The notes under the pieces are model-generated. The model had not been told where the DNA came from, made no database searches, and was given only the letters and a program-made list of their open reading frames with translations. A program made the translations under genes and the position numbers. Below, piece by piece: positions 55,183 through 64,000 of a stretch of DNA of 64,000 nt (the stretch's first letter is position 1; each line of letters starts with the position of its first letter). Source of the stretch: Brachypodius melanocephalos (taxonomy: Eukaryota; Chordata; Aves; Passeriformes; Pycnonotidae); NCBI GenBank assembly GCA_013398615.1, contig VZSR01000514.1, positions 9,635,539 to 9,699,538 of the forward strand, written 5' to 3'.

Positions 55183-55460
55183 GAGTATATCGAAGCAACA
55201 ACTCTGCCTTCTTAGCAAGAGATGATAATATTTCCTAATCATGCTCCACCGTACCATATATCTCACTAGGCAAAAAGCTGTAGGAAGACCTGACAGACAT
55301 TTAGATAAAAATTGTTTCATCTGCTAAATAGGTCTTGATCTCTGTGTAAGAAACTGTTGTTTATCCTGAGGGGTTGATTGTGCGAATATGTAACATTTTT
55401 CTGCAATTTAGATAAGGAGAAATCTTTGCTGAAGGTAGCCTGGTACTAAGGTAAAGGGCA

Positions 55461-55497
55461 AATGTCTGCCAAATGCTGTTTACTGTTGGCAGACATT
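55461..55497. repeat. Perfect 12-bp inverted repeat (stem-loop)
   Basis: AATGTCTGCCAA at 55461-55472 and TTGGCAGACATT at 55486-55497 are exact reverse complements around a 13-base loop. Flanks do not extend the pairing. Confidence 0.93.
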
Positions 55498-55693
55498 CAA
55501 AAGCAAGCTAAAATTTTCAAGCATAGAGTGACTGAAAATTCTAGCAAGCAAGTTTAATCTTTCAGAGAGCATTGGCGTACTGGACAAAGCCAGGAAACTT
55601 GAAATGCAGATGATTTAGTATTAATACAAACTGGTAAGAGAAGGTCATGAAGAGAATAATGCATGGAGGTGAGGTGTATTGTATATGATAGAT

Positions 55694-55772
55694 TCCTGGC
55701 AGGGGGGCTGGAACTGGATGGTCTTTAAGATCCCTTCCAACCCAAACCATTCAATGCTCCTATGCTTCTATG
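55694..55772 (+). mobile_element. CR1 LINE 3'-end fragment
   Basis: The stretch reads CTGGCAGGGGGGCTGGAACT, then GGTCTTTAAGATCCCTTCCA and ACCCAAACCATTCAATGCTC, a sense-strand CR1 3' end with a TATGCTTCTATG tail. Confidence 0.92.
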
Positions 55773-57161
55773 AGTATTTCCTTAGAAAAAAATTCCAGTC
55801 TTCTCTTTTCTGGTCCTTTGAGAATCTTACCACAGCATCAGAAGAAAAAGAAAAAAGAAGAGTTCGGAAGTTGTTTTTGAACTGGTACTCCATCCAGAGA
55901 TTGGCTCAATCTGTCTCCCCTGCTGGTTTTAAAAACAAGTGATTAATCCCTGTCTTGTAGGCAAATTAAAACTTGAGTTTATAATTCTTCCTGAGGTTTT
56001 AGTTTTGTAGATAATTCTCCACTATCCTAAACTGCAGTCTTTGAGAGTAAGAGTGTATGTATCTATACATATCTCACCGTTCAGTGATGTGATTGAGTTG
56101 AGGTGGTTTATGTATCATTTTCATTTTGCAAATTGAATGAAATTACTTGAAGGTCTTTAGAGGCGTAAGGGACTAAATCAATATTTTTAAGAAACCCATT
56201 CATGGCAGTTTTACCAAGTAAATGATCCAGAAAGGGTCACATAGTAGAAGGCGTTGTGCATCACTACCTCCTTTGACCCAAAACTCAGAGCACTAGGCAA
56301 GCAGATGATTTTAATGTAGATTTTAATGTCCAGCTGTGATGATCTGGTCCAACCCCTGGCCCACAACATGCACAGGATTGGCTTAAAGTCCAGCTGGTGT
56401 AACTGAAGTAGAGGTGGTCTTTCCAGTTCAAGTTTTGCTAGGTCTACTTCCCTTTCCAGTTCTAGCTTGAGTTGCCTAGTAGGAAAAAAGTTAGATCATC
56501 AAATTTATGGAACTCACGAAATATGTGGCAAAGTAGTTTTTCCCCTAGCTTTATGTTGTGGCTTTTTTTAGTATAATTCTTTGACAAATCAGTTCCAGGC
56601 AGTGTGTAGTAGAATTCTTCACATTGACCAAAATTCTATTAAGGTTGCAAACTCTAGAGAGCTGTTTCAAGGTCAATGAGTGAACCCTCCCTATAGAGTG
56701 TAACCCTTTGCCTGCCTTGTAGCTGTTGCCTGTCTCAGGGGCCAAGCTGTCTCCTTGTTTTACTGTGCTCTTTTGCCAGTGTGGATCCTTCCATCATCTC
56801 ATGTAAATTGTGGCTATAGACTGGATTCTCCTGGGGTTTTGTTCAGGTGGGCTCAGACAAGGCAGTTTGGTCTATTTTTAGTCTCTAGGCACCAGTCTGA
56901 TAAAGTTGTTAAATATAAAGATTGCAACAATGCAGCAGATCTTGGCTGAGAATGTTAATTTGGACTTCTCATCTGTATAAAAATCACTTAAATTGGTGTA
57001 AGTATTTTTTCATTTCATTCTCAGCTTGAAGCCGTTCCTTCAATCTCTTCTGCTACAGGAAGCAGATATTGATTATATCTTTATCTTCGTATGGTTCTGT
57101 AATGATAAATCTGTATTGAATGTAATCTCTGTGTATGCTCAGTGCATTTCCTTAATGAGAA

Positions 57162-57167
57162 AATAAA
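57162..57167 (+). terminator. Possible polyadenylation signal of LY6-like gene
   Basis: First canonical AATAAA downstream of the LY6-like stop (about 2 kb away), with GT-rich CATTGTCTCTTGG after it. Assignment to this gene is an inference. Confidence 0.35.
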
Positions 57168-58155
57168 TTACATGCAATGGCTGACATTGTCTCTTGGTAA
57201 ACACAACTGCTTCTTTTAATTGGGATTTCCAGCTGCATCTGGCACTCTTGTTTTCCTGCAGGAATCCTGTTGGGCTTTGTTGGGTTTTTTTGTTTTGTTT
57301 TAATGTGGGATATATTTCTTAAATCTGTTGGATAAAATAGTGGCTGTTGGTAGTGTTCTTGCTGCTATATTTCCATGGTAAAATAAGAAGGTAAATCTCT
57401 ATCCTCTTGACAAACACCATCTGTCATTCCTGATGGCAGCCAGGACTGGGATCTTCAGGCAGCTCCCACCGCCTCCATCCCATCCTGCCTCCCATCTCAT
57501 CACGGGCCCTGCTTTGCTTTTCACAGCAAAAAAAAAGGCATTTTTCCTGCCCAATTCTGACCCTGAAGTGTAGCCTGCCTGTGGATATCTAGGAAGGATT
57601 TACCACTTTTGTGGATTGGTGTTTCAGAGCAGTTTCCTGACAGTTCTTGGCATAAGCGTTAGCAGGAAGACAAGCACAGAGAAAAAAAGAAGAAAACCAA
57701 GCAAAACAGAAGAAATATTTTTAAAGATCCATTAAAAATGCAGAAAATATTTTCAAGCTTTTATTGCCATGACTGTGCAGAGCTATTCCCAGTCACAGGT
57801 GCAATAGAAAGTTGTTTTGAGGTCAATTCCTGCTGCACCCACAGACTCCTTCTCCCTTAATGTCAACAGCACAGAGGCTGGTGAAATACTTTCTGCTGCA
57901 ACTCAAAATTACAGGATTTGTTTTTCATCTCTTCCATCAGCTGGATTTATGTAGTGGCTCAGCTTGGTAAGTGCTGGGTTTCAGTGTAACTCTGCCCTCT
58001 TACCTTCAAGGAAGGATCTCCAAAGAGATTCGTTATTTCTAAGTGAGAGAAACTCTCAGCTATTATTCCTTTCTATCCTCTTGTTTTTGGCTGCACAAAA
58101 AACATTCCCTTGTTTTTCTGGTCTTCTCAAGGGCAGCAGGAGCCTCTGGGGTTTC

Positions 58156-58605
58156 TCAGGAGGGCACAACTGAGCAGAGTGCCTTGAGCTCTCTGTAAGA
58201 GTGAGAATGTACCACTGAATTTGTGTCAGCGTTCATCCACACCTGCCTTTTCCACAGTGAATGCAAAGCACCAAGTTGTTCCTTGTTCTTGGTGAGGAAT
58301 AAGCAATTCTTGTGGCCTTTAAAATCTAGATCAGACAAGTTCAGCTCAATACTGGTTGTGCAATTTAATGGAAGTTTCAAGTACGTCTTGCTGTCACAAA
58401 CCAGTTTATTTTTAACCTTTTTTCCTCGTGAAATTTTAGTCATGCATTTCTGTCCAGTAGGGATTAAACAAAAAACATGCTTGCAGCCTGTGTTACCATA
58501 TCTTTGTGTGCAAAGAAAAGCCCAACTGTGACAGATTTCACTGTGAGCATCACTCCAAAGGGTCTCAACCTTTCTGGATCTACAGATGTTTAGGACACAG
58601 CCCAC
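58156..58605 (-). CDS. Uncharacterised minus-strand ORF, possible terminal exon
   Basis: This 149-codon open frame matches no family I recognise. The part from 58501 down is protein-like: cysteine-containing (TGCKHVFCLIPTGQKC), lysine-rich (KISRGKKVKNKLVCDSKTYL), with two N-glycosylation sequons close together (NCT and NLS in LPLNCTTSIELNLSDLDFKG). A splice acceptor before 58501 (TTTTCTTTGCACACAAAG) is phase-compatible with an exon-like block at 58797-58896. The opposite strand is also open for about 100 codons, so chance is a serious alternative. Confidence 0.2.
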   Translation of the reverse strand: MGCVLNICRSRKVETLWSDAHSEICHSWAFLCTQRYGNTGCKHVFCLIPTGQKCMTKISRGKKVKNKLVCDSKTYLKLPLNCTTSIELNLSDLDFKGHKNCLFLTKNKEQLGALHSLWKRQVWMNADTNSVVHSHSYRELKALCSVVPS

Positions 58606-59417
58606 TGTTGGCTGTGGTTGGTAACATGTCCTTGGGGAGGAGTTTTTATGCTTCTGAAATCAGAATTCCTGACTGCAATTCCTGGAGCCCAAGGTTATCA
58701 CCCTGCATACACATACACCGCCTCTTATCACCCACAGCCAGCAGTGCACGGGGTATTTTTAATTGGTAAATTTGTGACATGCTCATATTTACTCACAGCA
58801 GAGTGGGGAAAAATGATAACAATGTTAATCCCATAAAGAGTGTAGCGAGAAATTCCCAGTGTTGGTGGCATGGGCACAGGTGAACTTTCTTAGCATCTGA
58901 GGAAAAAAAAAACAGAAGTGAAAAGCCAGTGTGGGATTGAGTTTGGGAAGAAGCACAGAAGCAGCTCGTGGTGCTTGGCAGGGTGGCTTCATGGAAAGTA
59001 GGTCCTGTCAAAAACATCTCATTTGAGGTTATGGGTTTTTGCTGATAAAGGCAAAGACATGGATTTTGCAACACATTTCAGACAAAATCACAGTTGTGAT
59101 ACACAGACTGAGAGTTCAAGAGCCAGGAGAGTGAAAGACTGCAAAAGCAAGTTCTCAGTGGAAAATCTTTCCAAGTGGTGTCTTGACAGAGGCGAGCTCC
59201 CATCATCTCCCCGACAACCTCGGGATGGTGCCATGAGAAGTGTCACAAAAAGAAGGGGCTGTCAAAGCTCTGCCATGTCTGCATGGAGATATCCCTGCAT
59301 GGAGATATTCTGCATGTTGCCATAGGGACGGGTTTCCAAGGGAGACAGGTGATGCATTTTTCTGGAACAAAACTAAAGCAGAGGAATGACAGTGGGAGGA
59401 TGGGGCTGAGCATTTTA

Positions 59418-59662
59418 TCATAGAATCACAGGATGGTTTGGGCTGGAAGGGACCTTAAAGCTCATCCAGTGTCACCCTTGACATGGGCAGGGACACCTTC
59501 CACTGTCCCAGAGTCATCCAAGCCTCATCCAGCCTGGCCTTGGACACTTCCAGAGATCCAAGGGCAGCCACAGCTTCTCTGGACACCCTGTGCCAGGGCC
59601 TGCCCACCCTCCCAGGGAGGAATTACTTCCCAATATCCCATCTAACCCTGCCCTCTTTTTTT
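59418..59662 (-). mobile_element. CR1 LINE 3'-end fragment (about 245 bp)
   Basis: The + strand starts TCATAGAATCACAGGATGGT (reverse complement of the CR1 tail), then GGGCAGGGACACCTTCCACT, CTTGGACACTTCCAGAGATC, CCTGTGCCAGGGCCTGCCCA and CCAATATCCCATCTAACCCT. This is one of the two longest CR1 pieces in the window. Confidence 0.95.
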
Positions 59663-62480
59663 AGCCACCCAACCCTCCTTTCTTCCACACTTAGCACCAG
59701 TAATCCCTTAAGGAGTACACTTCTCCTAAAATACCTTACATCTTTTATAGCAGCCTGACTTAGCCCCACAAGCAATATTTCTCTTAAACGACCCTTTTAG
59801 CTGCAAGCCCAAAAGATTTGCAAGTATGAGATAATGTTTGACAGGGGAAGAGGAATTTCTCTCTTGAAGGTCTTTCCCTTTTCTGAGGACTTCCTGCCTT
59901 TCATCCTCACCAAAATGGTTTTAATTTTTTTCCTTTAAACGCTCAAGGGGGGGAAGGTATTTGAACACTGGCAGAGACTCAACCAAAAAAATAAGGCTGG
60001 TGTCCAAATCACTGATTGCTACTGCCTCCATTGGAGACATTCAGTGACATGTTTTAAGCAGTCAGCCTCAGTTTCTGATTTTTAGTGAAAAAAAAGCAGT
60101 GTCTGTAGATCTGGAGCTCAGAGGGACTGGCTGGTATCTCTTCAGCCAGGTCAGAGCCTGATCTTCCCTAAAGAAACTTTTGATTCATGGGTTTGCTTCT
60201 GTGCTCTCCCAACCTTAAGAGGGCTTTTGCAACGTATTCTTGAGATCCTGAGGATGTTCATCTCCTTTAGCAGCTTTTCTTTAACCCCCTTTACAATTTT
60301 TGGAGGGCTTTCCAATGAAAGTAAAATCTCCACAAGTGTGCAGTTACTAAATTCAAGTTCTCATCTGTATGTGTCACTGCAATGATATTTCTAATAGGAG
60401 CAATTCAGAATTTCCTCTTCACATTCTGGTGATCACCAGCCTTAATCAGCAGGGTAAGTTTTGCTCTAATTTTACTTTATGCTGAGCGTTTGAAGACTCA
60501 ATAGCCAAAGCAACTCATATGAGCCAGCTCCAGAGGAAAGTTCCTGCCCCACTGGTGCCTGCCAGGGACCCAGGAGCTGGACCCAGTGACACAGGATCCA
60601 TCCAAATCACAGCTGGGGCTGCAGAGCTGGGGGCCAGGACACGCTTCTGAGGAAATCTGCTGCCACAGCAGGGAAATGAGCACCTCTGCAGTATCCAGTG
60701 GCCTCAGTGATTTTTTGAGTCTCACTGCTGGTGCACTGCAGAGAGCTGGGCATGGGTGGGGGACAGCAGCAAGGGACAAGCCCTGCCCTCGTCTCATTCG
60801 GTCCTTAAGGGTTAAGTTTCACTTTTTGGAGCTTTTTGGACATCTCCCTTGCACTGTACCATTAACAGTGCTTGTGAGTACTTGGCAGTCTCCATCACTT
60901 GTTTCCACATTCTCCCAGCCAACAATGACTCCTCATATTGGATAAACACGTCTGGTTTTGTTAAATATTCTGCTTCAGTGATTAGGGCTCTGGAAAGAGC
61001 AAATCAGTGACTGAGATGAAACAAATCCGTGAGTGGGGCACTGAACTGGGGCCAGGAAAAATGTTTATAGGGAAATCATCCGAGCAGGGCTGTGCCTGGG
61101 GGGCACTGGCAGAGGTTTATCAGCATTCCTGTAATCAGGGGTACCAGGAGGAGAGATCCACCGGGCTCCTTTGCATGGGTTTATGCAGCAGATGAAAAGG
61201 AGAGGTTTGTCCCTGGATTGGTTTGGTTCACTCACCCCCAGGGTTAGGACAGGAGGAGTTTCTCCTAAAGCATCTTCCCAATGCCTTCCAATCGATTTTT
61301 TCTAAATTTGGGAGATTTTTCTCCTGAATGCCAGCATATGTCTGGTGCTCTTTAAATGAGGCAGGGCTTGCTGAGTTTCATCAGCTGCTGGTAATTTCAG
61401 CTGTGATAAATGAGGGACTGTGCAAGCCAGGAAGTTTTTCAGAGCTGGCCTCGATGGGACTCTTCTGAGGATGCTGACAAGCATGGGGGGAAAAAAAACC
61501 TGCTTTGATTGACACCTCCTGTTAACATCAGAGAGAAGCAGTGCCTGGAAAACCCATCTCCTCAAAAGTCAGGATCCCTTGTGGAAACTGAAAACAATAC
61601 TTTGCTCATGAGTGATCAGGAGTCGAGTGATCTCATCTGACCTTTGCTTTAATGTGGTTTATCCAAAGCTTTTTATGCTGATCCAGCCCTTGGCTGCAGC
61701 CTGCACTGTGAACCCAGGCTATTCGGGGCAAATCCTGGTGACCTCTCCTTCAGCTGGCTCTCCTCAGGAGGATGAGGAGGGGATTACTGCCCATGGATGG
61801 GTGTCCTGAGCCAGCAGATAAGACACTCCAGCCCATCTTGGAGCTGATTTCTAAGCCGTGGTGTGCTCGAGGATCCGTCTGTGCCCAGTCTCACAGACCA
61901 GTTCTCCAGGAGACAGATGGCCTGTGGGCTGCACTGGGCCCAAGAAATACACTCAGTCACAGGCTTAAAATAGTGCTCTTTTAAGTTTTTTTTTCTTGTC
62001 TTAACCACTTTTGCTCTGGATTTGCCCAGCATCTACAGAAGCATTTTCGTTTCTGTTATTTCCATACCTGGGAGAGTGAGATTGAGGTGGCCACGAGCCC
62101 CAGTCAGGCAGAGATGGGATTGGAGCCAGTGGCTGCAAGAGGGACAATGTTTGGTGCTGTTGGTGGCACTGGAAGGTTGCCCTGGCTGCAGTGAGGTGCC
62201 TGCAGACAGACACTGACCCTCAGGTGTCCCAGCCTGTCCCAGCTCCAGGTCCCCTCCCAGAGCTGCCCGTCTGGATGTCAGCTTTGTCCTGCTGCTTGCT
62301 GCTGGGAGTTTGGATGCATTTTAAATCAGATTAGGCTCCCCCAGTTCTGCATGAAAAGCCCGAAGAGGCTGCAGTGCCAAATCAGGGGCTCATTTAAGGA
62401 GTTTTCATTGAGCATCAGTGCTCGTGTTCTTTATTGTTTCTGCTGAAAAATCACCTTCATTTCTTTGCTGTGTAATTTCA

Positions 62481-62736
62481 CCTTCCACTGTCCCAGGCTG
62501 CTCCAAGCCAAACCTGCTCTGGGCACCCTGTGCCAGGGCCTGCCCACCCTCCCAGGGAACAATTCCTGCCCAAGATCCCACCCATCCCTGCTCTCTGGCA
62601 GTGGAAGCCATTCCCTGTGTCCTGCTCCTCCATCCCTTGTCCCAGTCCCTCTCCAGCTCTCCTGGAGCCCCTTTAGGCATTGGAAGGGGCTCTGAGCTCT
62701 CCCTGGAGCCCTCTCTTCTCCAGGTGAACATCCCCA
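62481..62736 (-). mobile_element. CR1 LINE fragment lacking its 3' tail (about 255 bp)
   Basis: The + strand reads CCTTCCACTGTCCCAGGCTG, CCTGTGCCAGGGCCTGCCCA, TTGTCCCAGTCCCTCTCCAG and GGGCTCTGAGCTCTCCCTGG, a minus-strand CR1. The terminal block and tail seen in the 59418 copy are absent, so this copy is truncated at its 3' end or was interrupted. Confidence 0.9.
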
Positions 62737-62878
62737 GGAAGGATGGAGTGATCCAGAACCTGCAGCTCTTACAGAGCACAGTCAGGGGTTCCAGACAGGA
62801 CAAAATGAAAACAGCTTTCAGCTACACTGGCCCTGGTGAATTCATGGAGTTCTCAGGAAGAGCTGTTTGTTTTGTAGC

Positions 62879-62897
62879 TTTTTTTTTTTTTTTTTGC
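62879..62897. repeat. Poly-T run (19 nt)
   Basis: An uninterrupted T run after TTTTGTAGC, in intergenic sequence. Confidence 0.9.
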
Positions 62898-63120
62898 CAA
62901 AATATAGTTCAAACACGCCCACTTGAACCAGAATTCCATCTCTCAGTGGAATCAAAGCAGCCACAGTTAGCTGGGGGTAACCACCTCGATTAGCAGAGGC
63001 TCCTGGGAAGGTGCTGTGCAATCCCTCAGATTTTTAATTGCTTTTAAGGCCAGCAGCATGCACAAAGCAAGGGGTTAACCCTTGAAAAGTCAGCTGATCT
63101 CACTGGTGGCCAGGGAACAG

Positions 63121-63134
63121 CACACACACACACA
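63121..63134. repeat. (CA)7 dinucleotide repeat
   Basis: Seven CA units before GAGCTGCC, in intergenic sequence. Confidence 0.9.
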
Positions 63135-64000
63135 GAGCTGCCACAGAGGGACATTTATGGCAGCAAAAACCAATTTTCACTTTCCCTCCACCGTGCTGGG
63201 GCTGGCAGGCAGGAGGAGCTGTGCAGGCCATTCAACTGCTGCTCAGAACCCCTGAAATGCCTTTGGCTGCACCAATTCCTTGGCAATGCCTGCAGTTCTG
63301 CATCCCAGCTGTTCCCTGCAGACAGCTGAAGCAGATAATTCTGTATAATGATTCATATACACCATGCTAAAGTCCAGCTCTGCTGTGTGGTTTAAGCCAT
63401 ATCACAGGAATGAGAGCAGTGTGCAGAACTACATCACAGGCAGGAAAAGAAACCCCTGCCAGTGTCTGCTCCTCTCAGCATCTCATTTCCTGAATTGTAG
63501 GGATGAAAGATCTTGTTCTTGAAAGCTGGAGACCTTTTGAATTAAAAAAAAAAGTAATTTCAACTTAAAATTGATAATAAGTGGCATCACTAGAAGGAGA
63601 ATCTGCCTCTTGTCAGTCCTTTGATTTCAGGTAATTATGTCAAGCACAAGGCAGGGGATGAGCTGATCTACGGTATGCAGGTATCAGTGGAATCTGCTCC
63701 TGTGCACTCTGGATCCAGTGAGCAGATTCAGATAAAGCTTTAGACTCTCAGCTTATCTTAATGCCTGAATTAGTTGGAGACTGAGCCTATTTTTGCATAG
63801 CTTATGGTGAGAGCCTCTGCAGAACTCCTTGCTGGGCTCAGGAACAGCAGGGCCATCGAGGAAGGAACCTGTCACAGGACTGGGGAGGTGCTTTTTAACA
63901 TAACCACGTAAATCCAAGTGAGTGTGATCAGTATTTATCTGATTTTTCAGTTGTCACAGCTCCTCCAACTGAAACACAGCCAGGAGGCTGCAAACTTGGT

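Larger units (their letters stand above)
55152..57190 (+). other. Presumed 3' UTR / downstream flank of LY6-like gene
   Basis: No coding exon was found. The stretch holds the A run, a perfect 12-bp inverted repeat at 55461-55497, a CR1 fragment at 55694-55772, and the first canonical AATAAA after the stop at 57162. How much is transcribed cannot be told from sequence. Confidence 0.45.
57191..64000. other. Intergenic region
   Basis: No gene of known family was recognised on either strand. It contains CR1 fragments at 59418-59662 and 62481-62736, a minus-strand ORF at 58156-58605 that is a weak gene candidate, a T19 run at 62879 and a (CA)7 run at 63121. The sequence is somewhat more GC-rich after 60.5 kb. 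Confidence 0.6.

Noticed and set aside
56330..56400. GATCTGGTCCAACCCCTGGC, possible reverse CR1 piece
   Set aside because: Only about 25 bases are similar; insufficient.
60151..60333. Lysine-rich 60-codon minus-strand frame
   Set aside because: Protein-like composition, but no good acceptor or donor at either end and no family match.
62418..62993. 191-codon + strand open frame
   Set aside because: Most of it is antisense CR1 sequence plus a poly-T run; not a gene.

Overview
The window reads as vertebrate, almost certainly avian, nuclear DNA. Genes are split into small exons with GT/AG introns, the sequence is AT-rich and CpG-poor, and the only recognisable interspersed repeats are short CR1 LINE 3' fragments with the bird-type tail (fragments reading like TTCCAACCCAAACCATTCTGTGATTCTG, in either orientation). 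There are no bacterial-type operons, CRISPR arrays or phage genes, and no tRNA or rRNA gene was recognised.

Layout. Positions 1-13634 are non-coding and, because the first exon seen opens with a splice acceptor in mid-codon, are best read as intron of TACC2, with the 5' exons lying off the left edge. Positions 13635-52222 hold 17 phase-consistent coding exons of TACC2 (transforming acidic coiled-coil protein 2) on the + strand, which join to 1,024 residues plus stop. In order they carry an acidic/alanine-rich segment, a 1.3-kb exon with basic (NLS-like) clusters and the SDP repeats, a 36-nt microexon, linker exons, and the C-terminal TACC coiled coil. A further 9-nt microexon (47263-47271) is proposed. 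The 3' UTR has AATAAA signals at 52349, 52631 and 52702.

Less than 0.7 kb downstream, on the same strand, is a complete three-exon gene for a small LY6/PLAUR (three-finger) protein (53323-55151, 125 residues): signal peptide, ten cysteines in the CD59/LY6 pattern, terminal CC-x4-CN, and a hydrophobic GPI-type tail. I cannot match it to a named orthologue, and I know of no LY6 gene at this place in mammals, so it is the most interesting object in the window.

From about 57.2 kb to the end there is intergenic DNA with two longer CR1 fragments. At 58.1-58.9 kb a minus-strand ORF and a phase-compatible upstream exon-like block form a weak candidate for another gene.

TACC2 acts at centrosomes/microtubules and in the nucleus; the LY6 protein would be a cell-surface or secreted protein. 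Nothing in the sequence suggests a shared function beyond adjacency.
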